DNA of 64,000 nucleotides, taken from contig JAPPII010000012.1 in the NCBI GenBank assembly GCA_028820845.1, forward strand, positions 21,942 through 85,941, in the 5' to 3' direction. This document shows positions 7,457-16,259 of this stretch, piece after piece; the stretch's first letter is position 1; every line of letters begins with the position of its first letter. The translations under genes and the position numbers were made by a program. The notes under the pieces were generated by a model. It searched no databases. It was not told the DNA's origin and was given only the letters and a program-made list of their open reading frames with translations. This DNA comes from Candidatus Poribacteria bacterium. Lineage in GTDB: Bacteria > Poribacteria > WGA-4E > WGA-3G.

Positions 7457-9127
7457 ATGTTTCAACCCAAACACTACCTGTCCCGTTTTTTGACTTCCAT
7501 ACTAACGCCTTTTCTCCTTTTCGTATTTCCACACCTCAGCGATGCTGATCCGTATTTCCGCGATGTAACCTATGCGATGAAACTTGATTTCCGGCACGTC
7601 AACGGATTTTCTGCGGAACGCCGACTCGTTGAGACGATGGGCAGTGGTGGGGCACTCTTTGACTTTGACAACGACGACGATTTAGATCTCTACCTCGTTC
7701 AAGGCAATTCACTCTCTCCGTCAGCAGAATCTCTACCTAAGAATCGACTTTACCGAAACGATACTGGTATTTTTGTTGACATTACAGCGTCTGCAAATGT
7801 TGGTGATACCGGCTATGGGCTCGGTGCTGTCGCTGCGGATTACAATTCTGATGGGTATCGCGACCTATACGTGACAAACTTAGGGGAAAACGTGTTATAC
7901 CGGAACAATGGAGATGGCACGTTTACAGATGTAACTGAGCAAGCGGAGGTGGGGTGTCCACTGTTGAGTGCGAGTGCGGCGTTTGCTGACATTGACCGGG
8001 ATGGCGATCTTGATCTCTATGTGTGCAACTACGTTGAATATGCGTTGGAAACCGATATCCCGTGCTATTACAAAAATAGTTTGCGTATCTATTGTGGTCC
8101 TAACGAATATCAAGGTATTGCCGATGTATTGTACCGAAACAATGGAGATGGTACGTTCACGGATGTTACAAAATCGGCAGGGGTGTATGAACCGACGACG
8201 CGTGGGCTTGGTGTCGTCTTTACGGATGTGAATAGCGACGGTTGGGTGGACATCTACGTCGCGAACGATATGTCTCCGAATACGCTTTTTGTGAATCAAG
8301 GCGATGGGACTTTTCAAGAGGAAGGCGTGCGCCGCGGTGTTGCGTATAACGGTGATGGACTCGCAAACGGCTCGATGGGTATAGACGCTGGCGATTATGA
8401 TAACGACGGCGATATAGATCTTTGGGTGACGAATTTCGCGTTGGAGGCGAACTGTCTTATGCAGAACGATGGCGATGGTTACTTTGAGGACGTAACATTT
8501 GACACAGATCTCGCCGATCCGTCCTTCTACGCACTCGGTTTCGGTACTCGTTTTGTTGACTTTGATAACGACGGTTGGTTAGATATACTCGTTGGGAACG
8601 GGCATATCTGGGATAACGTGGAACAGATTGATGCAAAACAGCACTACGCGCAGCCTGTGCAACTGTTTCGCAATCAAGGGGGTACTCCAGAAAACCACAT
8701 GGGTTTTACCGAGATTACCGCTGAGGCTGGATTGGATAAAACACCTTATGTCGTCCGTGGGATGCTCTTCGGGGATATAGATATGGATGGCGATGTGGAT
8801 GTTGTTTTGTGCCAGTCAAACCGTCCAGCAGTTATTCTCAGCAATGCAGTTGGCAATGCGAACGCGTGGCTAATGGTGAAATTGGTTGGTACAGATGGCA
8901 ATACCGACGCGATCGGTGCGCAAGTTCAGGTAGAGACGGACGGCATGACGCTTCTGCGCGAGGTTATCTGTGGGGCGAGTTATTTGTCAGGCAACGATCT
9001 CTGTCTCACCTTTGGATTGGGAAGGGCAACGCGGGTAGACAATCTCCAAATTCGTTGGCACAACGGGCGCGCTCAGGAGTTGGGGACAGTCCCAATTCGT
9101 CAATCTATAGTGCTTTTACAGGATTGA
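7457..9127 (+). CDS. Exported FG-GAP/VCBS propeller with ASPIC domain
   Basis: 556 residues: signal peptide (cleavage near SDADP), then several FG-GAP/VCBS repeats with calcium-binding loops (FDFDNDDDLDLYL, FADIDRDGDLDLY, FTDVNSDGWVDIY, DYDNDGDIDLW, FVDFDNDGWLDIL), forming a beta-propeller. The last 90 residues are an ASPIC/UnbV (CRTAC1-like) domain (GAQVQVETDG, FGLGRA, QIRWHNGR). Such proteins are secreted or cell-surface and bind calcium, with unknown partners. It starts 13 bases after the SUMF1 gene, so the two are probably co-transcribed. Confidence 0.87.
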   Translation: MFQPKHYLSRFLTSILTPFLLFVFPHLSDADPYFRDVTYAMKLDFRHVNGFSAERRLVETMGSGGALFDFDNDDDLDLYLVQGNSLSPSAESLPKNRLYRNDTGIFVDITASANVGDTGYGLGAVAADYNSDGYRDLYVTNLGENVLYRNNGDGTFTDVTEQAEVGCPLLSASAAFADIDRDGDLDLYVCNYVEYALETDIPCYYKNSLRIYCGPNEYQGIADVLYRNNGDGTFTDVTKSAGVYEPTTRGLGVVFTDVNSDGWVDIYVANDMSPNTLFVNQGDGTFQEEGVRRGVAYNGDGLANGSMGIDAGDYDNDGDIDLWVTNFALEANCLMQNDGDGYFEDVTFDTDLADPSFYALGFGTRFVDFDNDGWLDILVGNGHIWDNVEQIDAKQHYAQPVQLFRNQGGTPENHMGFTEITAEAGLDKTPYVVRGMLFGDIDMDGDVDVVLCQSNRPAVILSNAVGNANAWLMVKLVGTDGNTDAIGAQVQVETDGMTLLREVICGASYLSGNDLCLTFGLGRATRVDNLQIRWHNGRAQELGTVPIRQSIVLLQD

Positions 9128-9160
9128 CACAATTGGTTGTTGGTATTACAATATACTATT

Positions 9161-9517
9161 ATGAAAGTCGTTGAAGAGAGAGAAGCGTGGGTTCACACGC
9201 ACTTCATCCTTGATAGTTTTTACGTCACAGAGCAGGAACGTCGGCAGATTTCTATCAATGTCGAGCCGGAGTTAATGCAACTCGGACTCCAGTACGGACT
9301 GACGTATAACATCGCGCCATCAAAACATCGCGCTATTGTTGTGCTTGAGTGTATACCGTTTGACCCGGTTAAAGAGATTATCAAAAAATTGATTAATGAT
9401 GTGATTGCGGACTTTCCGGTACGGCTTCCTGAACAGCGGAATGTTGTCACGAATATCACCGTCACCGATCCAGAAACGGAGCGGGCGGATGTTAGTGTCC
9501 GAGCCCCGGTGCAGTAA
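9161..9517 (+). CDS. Hypothetical small protein
   Basis: 118 residues from the ATG at 9161; an upstream TTG at 9137 is less likely. Not recognised. Beginning VEEREAWVHTHFILDSFYVT, it looks like a small soluble alpha/beta protein with no signal or membrane segment. No clear ribosome site is visible. The last 26 bases overlap the 3' end of the convergent enolase-superfamily gene. Confidence 0.5.
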   Translation: MKVVEEREAWVHTHFILDSFYVTEQERRQISINVEPELMQLGLQYGLTYNIAPSKHRAIVVLECIPFDPVKEIIKKLINDVIADFPVRLPEQRNVVTNITVTDPETERADVSVRAPVQ

Positions 9518-10844
9518 GAACATGTGTTCCCACAGTGCCCTCAGTGATGTTGAAAACTGAGGGAAATTCGTCGCACCAACCGTCGTTCGCGCTTGGACAG
9601 AATTGGCGTGAGTTGCCTTCAATAGCCGTTACACCGGGAATGCGCGCAGCAAGTCCAGCGGAATGCAAGAAAGATGCACCCGGACACGTCAAGTCCTGAA
9701 CAGCGAGGAACATATCGTATTCCGCAGCAGCGGCACCCATCAGCAACGCCTGAGATTGCCCCTTACATGCCTTGAGCGCAACACCGGAATACCCTTGCTC
9801 TCGTGCCAATAGAAAAGTCTCAAAATCGGTCAGCGATTCGTCTATCACCACCGGTTTTATCTCGGCGGCTTTGTGCATTTTATTTTCGGGATGCGCCTTT
9901 AGATTCCGATCGGTCGGCTGCTCGATGTAAGCGAGGCGTTGGAAAGCTGCGGGCTCTGTTTCTTGAATCTGGCTGAGAAATGCCAACAGATATTCAACAT
10001 CTTGACAGGTTTCGTTGAAATCGGCGGAGTAGTGCCATGTATTGATACCGCGTTTTGCCTGTGTTTCTGCGGTGACTTTATCGATTGCGAGGACGCGCGC
10101 CACGTCCCATTGGAGATCGTCACCGTTGAGTTTAATCTTCAGGTGTGTCAATCCGTCAGCGACAATCCATTCGGGAAGCGTTTCGGGTAGACCGTCGTTG
10201 AGGCGTTCGGCAATATCGGCATCGGTAAGCGGATCGAGTGCGCCGACGAGATGATAAAGCGGCATGTTCGACTTCGGTTGACGTGAAGTATACTGGTCGA
10301 GATATTTTCCAACGAATTGTTCATTCAAAAAGTGTGACAGATCTGCCTCAATAAAATCTTCGCCTAAGCCGTTGTAGCTATTAATGCCGTTTGCTTTCCC
10401 GAACCCGTCATGAATTGCTGCGTCAATAGGACTCGTTGTAACGACGGTGCAGAGTTTGGGGATTGGTGATGCGAGCTGCATGGTGTTGGACAACGCGTCG
10501 GCGATTCGCAAAAATTCGGGTTCAAGCACTTCGGAGAGTTCAAGGGGATGTGTGCATAATGTGCAATCTTGTGTTACTTTGACCGCTAATTCGGCAAGTT
10601 TTTTCATCGCGGCGAGGCTCTGGTCGAAAGGGGCATAACGCGGTGGGAATGCCCAGACGTTACCGAGGGGCATCGAGCCTTTGCCCTCTGCCTCTTTGCC
10701 GTCGCGCGTCTGAACTCGCATGCGGACGTTAAAGAGTACACAGTGATCTGTCGGAACACCGCCGAACTTCAAGGGGGTACGGTATTGGTGTTCTTCAAAG
10801 TCGTAATGAACATCAAGGATACGAATATCTGTCGGTTTTGGCAT
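9492..10844 (-). CDS. Enolase-superfamily enzyme (mandelate-racemase-like)
   Basis: 450 residues. The superfamily's catalytic set can be read: K236-x-K238 in LKIKLNG as the base, then three acidic metal ligands Asp275 (SADFNE), Glu308 (YIEQP) and Asp335 (VIDES), and Lys358 (ALKACKG). The reaction begins by abstracting the proton alpha to a carboxylate; likely products come from dehydration or racemisation of a sugar acid. It is longer than usual (about 360-400), with an enlarged N-terminal capping domain. Cytoplasmic. Substrate unknown. Confidence 0.78.
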   Translation of the reverse strand: MPKPTDIRILDVHYDFEEHQYRTPLKFGGVPTDHCVLFNVRMRVQTRDGKEAEGKGSMPLGNVWAFPPRYAPFDQSLAAMKKLAELAVKVTQDCTLCTHPLELSEVLEPEFLRIADALSNTMQLASPIPKLCTVVTTSPIDAAIHDGFGKANGINSYNGLGEDFIEADLSHFLNEQFVGKYLDQYTSRQPKSNMPLYHLVGALDPLTDADIAERLNDGLPETLPEWIVADGLTHLKIKLNGDDLQWDVARVLAIDKVTAETQAKRGINTWHYSADFNETCQDVEYLLAFLSQIQETEPAAFQRLAYIEQPTDRNLKAHPENKMHKAAEIKPVVIDESLTDFETFLLAREQGYSGVALKACKGQSQALLMGAAAAEYDMFLAVQDLTCPGASFLHSAGLAARIPGVTAIEGNSRQFCPSANDGWCDEFPSVFNITEGTVGTHVLTAPGLGH

Positions 10845-10968
10845 AATTTCCTCATTGCAGTCTGTTTTCCTTCATCGTAACTGATTTTTTATGGCACGTC
10901 AAGTAATTTCTCTGTAGGGCTATTTAGTTTTAAGAGATAAGTTTACCTATGTGAAGGTTAACTGTAAT

Positions 10969-11024
10969 GGAAGCCCGAACTTGTTCGGGACAGTGCGCTT
11001 TTTCCCGAACAAGTTCGGGCTTCC
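10969..11024. repeat. Nested perfect inverted repeat
   Basis: Bases 10969-10990 and 11003-11024 are exact reverse complements (22 base pairs, 12-base loop). Each arm is itself a palindrome (CCCGAACTTGTTCGGG on the left, CCCGAACAAGTTCGGG on the right), so the DNA can fold as one long hairpin or two short ones. No T-run follows, so it is a poor terminator. It lies between divergent genes and is probably a dispersed palindromic element. Confidence 0.7.
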
Positions 11025-11102
11025 GGACCCAAATTATTGGAAAACTAAATGCCCCTGATTTCTCTGTCCTTTGCTCCATGACGAAACGGAGGCTTCTTCT
11101 CA

Positions 11103-12341
11103 ATGACATATAACCCAAAAGTTCAAAAACTCACTTCACTGCTCGATAAACATCAAGCATACCGGGATACCTGTCTGAATCTTATTGCTTCGGAGAATAC
11201 GCCTTCGCCGTTGGTAGAAGAACTTTTCGACGAACGGTTGGCGCGACGGTATGGGAATTATTCTGGCACTGACCTTTACCAACGCAATTACAAAGGCAAC
11301 CGTTATATTGCCGAAATAGAGGTATACACGCAAGCGTTAGCGAAGGAGCTCTTTGGCGCAGCGTATGTCGATTTCCGTCCACTATCAGGGAACATTGCGG
11401 GGATTGGAACAACGTTTGCATTAGCGAAACCGGGGGACACGGCATTAGAGGTACATAACGGACACCACTATGCTGAAAAATTGCTCTCCTCACCACTCAA
11501 AGTGGAACTACGATCGATTCCGATTCCGTGGGACGGACAACGTTCAAACATTGATCTCGACGCAACGCTTGCGCTAATTGCTGAATACAAGCCGAGTATC
11601 GTTAACGTCGGTTCCGGTGTATTTCTCTTTCCACAACCTGTACGAGAACTGAAGCAGGCGATGCGCGAAGCGAATCCTGATGCCTATCTTATCTACGATG
11701 CCTCGCACGTTATTGGACTGATTGCGGGTAAACGGTTTCAGTCGCCGTTTGATGAAGGGGCGGATGTGATCATCTCCAGCACTCACAAAACATTGGCGGG
11801 ACCACAGGGCGGCATGATTCTAACCAACGATGCGTCTATTGCTGAGCGGGTTGCGAAGGGACTTTATCCGTTGTTGATGAGCAATCACCATCTGAATCGG
11901 CTTCCAGCATTAGCGGGGACGTTTATAGAGTGGATGGAATGCGGTGAGGCACAAGCGGATGCGATCGTTGCGAACGCAAAAGCACTCGGAGGCGCGTTAG
12001 CGGAACGCGGTGTTCCGATACTGGGTGCGGATCTCGGTTTCACGGAGTCGCATACCTTAATTCTGATTGTAGATAAGTATGGCGAGGGTGGTGCACTCGC
12101 CAATCATTTGGAAGCGTGTCATATTATTGCGGGTGCGGCGGGATTGCCGCCGGAGGTCGGCACGTCTGGGTTGCGTATGGGTGTTCAGGAGGTTACGCGA
12201 TGGGGGATGACACCTGCGGATGCACCGGACATTGCGGATTGTATTGTTGCTGGGCTTTCTGGTGGGAGTCCTGAAGCACTCAAGCCACAAGTCGCAGAAG
12301 TCGCGCGTCGGTTTGATGCGATCCAGTTTACTGTGGATTAA
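11103..12341 (+). CDS. glyA: Serine hydroxymethyltransferase-like PLP enzyme
   Basis: 412 residues, fold-type I PLP enzyme. NLIASEN near residue 26, YDASHV with Asp199 for the pyridine nitrogen and STHKTLAGPQGG with the Schiff-base Lys229 are SHMT hallmarks, as is the C-terminal GTSGLRMGVQEVTRWGM. SHMT interconverts serine and glycine with tetrahydrofolate. It is divergent and could be an SHMT-like aldolase acting on another beta-hydroxy amino acid, so the symbol is tentative. The nested inverted repeat lies about 80 bases upstream. Confidence 0.75.
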   Translation: MTYNPKVQKLTSLLDKHQAYRDTCLNLIASENTPSPLVEELFDERLARRYGNYSGTDLYQRNYKGNRYIAEIEVYTQALAKELFGAAYVDFRPLSGNIAGIGTTFALAKPGDTALEVHNGHHYAEKLLSSPLKVELRSIPIPWDGQRSNIDLDATLALIAEYKPSIVNVGSGVFLFPQPVRELKQAMREANPDAYLIYDASHVIGLIAGKRFQSPFDEGADVIISSTHKTLAGPQGGMILTNDASIAERVAKGLYPLLMSNHHLNRLPALAGTFIEWMECGEAQADAIVANAKALGGALAERGVPILGADLGFTESHTLILIVDKYGEGGALANHLEACHIIAGAAGLPPEVGTSGLRMGVQEVTRWGMTPADAPDIADCIVAGLSGGSPEALKPQVAEVARRFDAIQFTVD

Positions 12342-12436
12342 AATAAAAAAACGGAATAAGTCGTTTTGGGATTGGTTAAATTGAGTTTCACGGCTAATTC
12401 CGATTAGCTTTATGAGTTATACCGGTAGACTCACAT

Positions 12437-13030
12437 TTATTTTTGAAAAAATGGAATAATCCATTTTAAGATAGCATATAGCCCCCCGCTACCAGTCAAT
12501 AGGCCTGTGATTAATGCAGTAATTGTTTTACTTTCTATAAGCCAATCTTTTAGTTTGATTAAAGACTTTTTTCTGTTAATCCATTTCTGCTGATTTGCTT
12601 TTTCTTTACATTGATTTTCTTCAGATTTATATTGCTGAAGAATTTCAGGAGTTATGGATTTGGATGGTGGGGTTTCTATAACCAAATCATCTATATTCCG
12701 TCCATTAGTTTTGGAGTGTTGATACTCTTGTATACGATCTAATATGATTTTATCAAGAACGCGTTTTGGGATAGACGTTTTTGCAATAAGATATTCTATA
12801 GACTCGCTTGTGATTTCGTGCACTGTAAACGTTAATGGGTTATATATCCACGTATACTTAGAAAAATCCTCATCAATGGCAGAAGGTTTGTAAAGGGCCC
12901 CATTCTTGTTTATAGCATAGGCAAAGAATTTACAAGTCTGCCCAACATGAAATCTGTTGTAGTCTGTATTTATATGACGTGTGAAACGCCATGCTAAATG
13001 GCTTTCCTGTATAATTTTCTGTACTGCCAC
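12437..13030 (-). CDS. Hypothetical protein with C-terminal membrane anchor, 5'-truncated
   Basis: About 197 residues, not recognised. A single hydrophobic segment near the C-terminus (ITALITGLLTGSGGLYAIL) suggests a tail anchor; the part before it is lysine-rich and helical. The only available start, GTG at 13030, lies in the left end of an IS3 remnant, and there is no other Met near the N-terminus, so the original 5' end was probably removed by the insertion. It may be non-functional. Confidence 0.5.
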   Translation of the reverse strand: MAVQKIIQESHLAWRFTRHINTDYNRFHVGQTCKFFAYAINKNGALYKPSAIDEDFSKYTWIYNPLTFTVHEITSESIEYLIAKTSIPKRVLDKIILDRIQEYQHSKTNGRNIDDLVIETPPSKSITPEILQQYKSEENQCKEKANQQKWINRKKSLIKLKDWLIESKTITALITGLLTGSGGLYAILKWIIPFFQK

Positions 13031-13255
13031 CGGAAATTTAGACCACTCTCTAATATAAGATTGTGCTACAATGACAATCTATTTGAAAGGAGCATTCCGA
13101 TGGCGAAACGCAGAAAATTCACTGCTAAGTTTAAAGCAGAAGTTGTGCTTGAGGCCCTTAGCGGTGAAAGTTCACAGGCGGAACTGTGTCGCCGACATAA
13201 CCTCAGCGAAAACCAAGTCTCAACGTGGGAACGGCCCTACCAACATGTGTCATGA
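13019..13255 (+). mobile_element. IS3-family insertion sequence, truncated remnant
   Basis: The left end begins at about 13019 with TGTACTGCCACCGGAAATTT, resembling IS3-group terminal repeats, and is followed by a promoter-like stretch (TGTGCTACAATGAC) and the first 51 codons of the OrfA transposase. OrfB and the right end are missing, so the element is dead. It truncates the minus-strand gene at 12437-13030. Confidence 0.65.
13100..13255 (+). pseudogene. IS3-family transposase OrfA, N-terminal fragment
   Basis: 51 residues: MAKRRKFTAKFKAEVVLEAL, then the helix-turn-helix part containing SQAELCRRHNLSENQVSTW, typical of the N-terminal DNA-binding domain of IS3-type OrfA. The reading then diverges (ERPYQHVS) and stops. 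A complete OrfA has about 90-100 residues, so this is truncated. AAAGGAG precedes the ATG. Confidence 0.7.
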
Positions 13256-13381
13256 TGAAAATAATCCTCCAAATCCTGATTCTAACAATACACCTAATAT
13301 CCTCCAAAATCCGCAACGCCGCGTCATCCGCGCTTCAGGCAACCTATAACCCACAACTCACAACCCATAACCCATTTTTAC

Positions 13382-13410
13382 TTGACACCCGTTAGCAAAA
13401 ATAGTATAAT
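13382..13410 (+). promoter_or_regulatory. Perfect consensus sigma70 promoter
   Basis: TTGACA at 13382-13387, a 17-base spacer and TATAAT at 13405-13410: an exact match in both boxes and spacing. It points at the small ORF that begins at 13441, whose GTG is preceded by AGAGGTG. Confidence 0.7.
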
Positions 13411-13440
13411 ATAGCGTAAGACTTTCCAAAGAGGTGAATA

Positions 13441-13530
13441 GTGTATCAAACGACAAAAATACTGGCACCGAAACCAACACAAACCTTTTCAGCGGACCAC
13501 AGAAATTTATTACTGATAGTTAACCAATGA
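13441..13530 (+). CDS. Small ORF (29 codons) behind a consensus promoter
   Basis: A GTG at 13441 with AGAGGTG seven bases upstream opens a 29-residue frame ending at TGA 13530: it starts MYQTTKILAPKPTQTF and ends HRNLLLIVNQ. It is too short to classify. It could be a leader peptide or the front of a gene truncated by rearrangement near the IS remnant. Promoter, ribosome site and frame together make translation plausible, but the peptide itself gives no function. Confidence 0.35.
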   Translation: MYQTTKILAPKPTQTFSADHRNLLLIVNQ

Positions 13531-13707
13531 CTGCTGAAAATGAAGCGCAGCAGAACGCCTTGACCGCTGACCGCTCACTCAAAATTGTTACACTTTTCGC
13601 AAAATTATTTTTTTTATACAAGAAAAAAATCGAAAATTAAACATCAACAAACCCTTACGATGACTGGGTTATCTAACGTTACAGGCAACACACCCAATGG
13701 TACACAG

Positions 13708-13791
13708 GTGTAACATTTAGTGTAACATTTTTAACGAAAATTGATTAAGATATGCCGTTACGTTAATTGATTAAAATATACCGTTCCGTTA
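13708..13791. repeat. Two short tandem repeats upstream of Crp gene
   Basis: A 12-mer GTGTAACATTTA is repeated at 13708-13719 and 13720-13731 with the last base changed. Next, a 26-mer beginning ATTGATTAAGATATGCC occurs at 13740-13765 and 13766-13791, 23 of 26 bases identical. Such spaced repeats could be regulator sites, but no function can be shown; they begin about 300 bases before the Crp-like gene. Confidence 0.5.
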
Positions 13792-14011
13792 ACCCATATT
13801 CACCGCCGTATGATCCTGTCAATTTTTGAATCCTGTAAATCCCGATTTAGACAAAAACCAACACCCATTCGCCAACAACCAACAACCACATTTCGTTTGC
13901 TTTATTAGTAACACACTGCTATAATTAAAGGCATAGAAAACCAAAAACGCCCAACGCATAACCAACACAGTCCATAATACCAAAAGACTACACGCTCTGG
14001 ACGATCCTGAC

Positions 14012-14893
14012 ATGGTAAAACAACAAAAAACGCCAGAAAGGTTCTGGTCCGTTAAACAGATAGACATCTTCCAAGACCTCATCGAGGCAGATGCAAACGC
14101 GCTCGCAAAGATTACAACCTTTAAATCGCTGAAAAATGGCGAGCCGCTCTGCGCCGAAGGCGTTTATCTGATCAAAGAGGGACGCGTCAAGATTTACGAA
14201 ACGCCGCCTGACGGGGAACCCGTAACTTTAGAACTTCTCGAACCCGGCGAAATCTTTGGTGCCGTTCAATGGGAAGAAGACAAAGCACACCCGAACCTAA
14301 CCGCTGAGACATTTACGGAAGCTGTTGTCGGTACCGTCAATATCCAGAACTTCCAGTTCTTCCTGAAACGAAAGCCGCACTTAGCGATGCCACCACCAAA
14401 GACGTTTGGTTGGTTCATACAGAGATTCCTGTATGCGTGGATCTCTCGGTTTCCTACAAAACTAAGGAACTTTAATCCTACAATATCGCGTAGCAAATCA
14501 CGTGCGGAACAGACCAACCTACTCCTAAACATCGCGTTTCGGAGTCCAGCATCACGGCTCGCGTTTCTATTACAAAATTACGCCGATGCACCGAAACACA
14601 ATCAGACACTAGGCGGTCACGGGTCGCAGTGCACCCTCCGCAAACTCTCAACAAAGAAATTGGCTCGACTCATCGGCAGTTCCGTTGAAAAAACGGAAAC
14701 ACTCCTCAACCAATTCAAACAACACAAAATCCTTGAGAAAAGGTTTCGACGCATCCAGATACTTGATCCGTGGCAACTCAAAAAAATTGCCAACGCAAGA
14801 ATGGAAACGATACCACAAATCCCAGAAGAGAAGAGCGAAACTTATGAGCAAAACGAACCCCTATTTGCAGCTCGACCAGCAGATGGTCGGTGA
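14012..14893 (+). CDS. Crp/Fnr-family transcription regulator
   Basis: 293 residues. The N-terminal half is a cyclic-nucleotide-binding-type beta-roll (YLIKEGRVKIYETPPDGEPV, then LELLEPGEIFG), and the C-terminal half has a winged helix-turn-helix (TLRKLSTKKLARLIGSSVEK). Crp/Fnr proteins bind an effector and control promoters. The family has about 230 residues; the extra length is a charged tail. The last 50 bases overlap the M28 peptidase start. Effector and targets unknown. Confidence 0.72.
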   Translation: MVKQQKTPERFWSVKQIDIFQDLIEADANALAKITTFKSLKNGEPLCAEGVYLIKEGRVKIYETPPDGEPVTLELLEPGEIFGAVQWEEDKAHPNLTAETFTEAVVGTVNIQNFQFFLKRKPHLAMPPPKTFGWFIQRFLYAWISRFPTKLRNFNPTISRSKSRAEQTNLLLNIAFRSPASRLAFLLQNYADAPKHNQTLGGHGSQCTLRKLSTKKLARLIGSSVEKTETLLNQFKQHKILEKRFRRIQILDPWQLKKIANARMETIPQIPEEKSETYEQNEPLFAARPADGR

Positions 14894-16223
14894 CATCTAC
14901 ACCTCGCAAGAGGCAATGGAAAATTTGACAGTCCTCTGCGATGAATACGGCGCAAGGTTCGCAGGCACGCCTGAAGAATACGAAGCCGCAAACTTTATCG
15001 CCGACTGCTTTAAACGTTACGGACTCCAAAATGTTGCCCTTGAGGAATATCCTTATGCCGGTTGGACGCGCGGCACCGCAACCCTTGAAGTGATTGAACC
15101 GATTCGCCGAACACTCCATTGTATCTCACTTCCCTATTGCCCCGCCGGAGACATCACCACCGAACTCGTCTCCGCCGGATACGGAAGTCCCGCAGAATAT
15201 GAAGCACTCGGCGACACCGCCATCGCGAGGCTGGTTATGGCACAGAGTGCCTCACCCCCAGACCTCGGCAGATGGGTCCACCGCAAGGAGAAATTTGAAC
15301 GCGCCGTCCTCGCTGGCGCATGCGGATTTATTTTCGTTAGCGAACACCCAGGGGTCGGCCCCGAAACAGGGAGCCTCCAAAACAATCAAGAAGCACCCAT
15401 CCCAGGAATATCCGTCTGCAAAGAAGATGGCGAATTCCTAAAACGACTCATGGCGCGGGAGTCCGGAAGCGTCACATTGAACCTCAAGACAACCGACATT
15501 AACGAACCGCGTACCTCATGGAACGTCGTCGCCGATCTACCCGGACATGAGAACAGCGAAGAGATGATAATTCTCGGATGTCACTACGACGGACACGACA
15601 TTTCCCAAGGTGCACACGACCCCGCTTCAGGAATGGTATCCGTCATAGAAGCCGCCCGCGCACTATCCACCTACGCTGGCGATACCCTTAAGCGGACCGT
15701 TCGGTTCATCGCCTTCGGAACTGAAGAAATTGGACTCACCGGCGCGTTCCGTTATGTCGATGCACACGCATCGGAATTAGACAATATCCGGTTCATGCTG
15801 AATATGGACGCAGCAGGCGGCGCGAGTCGCAAAGGTATCGTTCTCCACTGCTGGGACGCTTTGGAACCGTTCTTCAACACCGCACGTCAGCAGATGCACG
15901 CCGAAATGCCGGTCGGGCAAAAGGTACACTCCTACTCCGATCATTTCCCATTTTTCCTCAAAGGCGTACCTTCATGCCACATGGGTGACCCCGAAGCACC
16001 CCCATCAGGCAGAGGCTTCGGACATACCGCTTACGATACACTCGACAAAGTAAAACTGGAGAATCTACGTGCCGCCAGTGCAGTCGGCGCAAGGGTAGCA
16101 CTCCGATGTGCCAACGCCGATAATTTTCCTGCAAAACGACGGACTGCTGAAGCGGTACAGAAAATTGTTGATACCGATCCCGGATTGGAGGGATACCGGA
16201 TCTCTCTCAAACTAAAACGCTAA
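14844..16223 (+). CDS. M28-family zinc peptidase with PA-like insert
   Basis: 459 residues from the ATG at 14844 (the frame is open upstream, but this Met begins the family homology and overlaps the regulator by 50 bases). Di-zinc ligands are visible: His247 (GCHYDGHD), Asp259 (AHDPASG), Glu294/295 (FGTEEIG), Asp322 (LNMDAAGG) and His394 (GFGHTAYD). A protease-associated-type insert (SAGYGSPAEYEALG) lies at about residues 110-190. Aminopeptidase or carboxypeptidase activity is likely. No signal peptide is seen, so it is probably cytoplasmic. Confidence 0.82.
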   Translation: MSKTNPYLQLDQQMVGDIYTSQEAMENLTVLCDEYGARFAGTPEEYEAANFIADCFKRYGLQNVALEEYPYAGWTRGTATLEVIEPIRRTLHCISLPYCPAGDITTELVSAGYGSPAEYEALGDTAIARLVMAQSASPPDLGRWVHRKEKFERAVLAGACGFIFVSEHPGVGPETGSLQNNQEAPIPGISVCKEDGEFLKRLMARESGSVTLNLKTTDINEPRTSWNVVADLPGHENSEEMIILGCHYDGHDISQGAHDPASGMVSVIEAARALSTYAGDTLKRTVRFIAFGTEEIGLTGAFRYVDAHASELDNIRFMLNMDAAGGASRKGIVLHCWDALEPFFNTARQQMHAEMPVGQKVHSYSDHFPFFLKGVPSCHMGDPEAPPSGRGFGHTAYDTLDKVKLENLRAASAVGARVALRCANADNFPAKRRTAEAVQKIVDTDPGLEGYRISLKLKR

Positions 16224-16259
16224 CCCGCAATAACGACACTTGCAGCAGAAAACAAGTCT

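Larger units (their letters stand above)
13256..14011. other. Gene-poor stretch between IS remnant and Crp gene
   Basis: This region has a perfect promoter with a 29-codon ORF, two tandem repeats and low-complexity intergenic motifs such as CCACAACTCACAACCCATAAC and CTTGACCGCTGACCGCTCAC, which recur elsewhere in the window. The part at 13595-13640 is A/T-rich. No further gene is visible on either strand. Confidence 0.5.

Noticed and set aside
14685..14843. Upstream extension of the M28 gene
   Set aside because: The added residues are basic, match no peptidase and overlap the Crp-type gene; ATG 14844 begins the homology.
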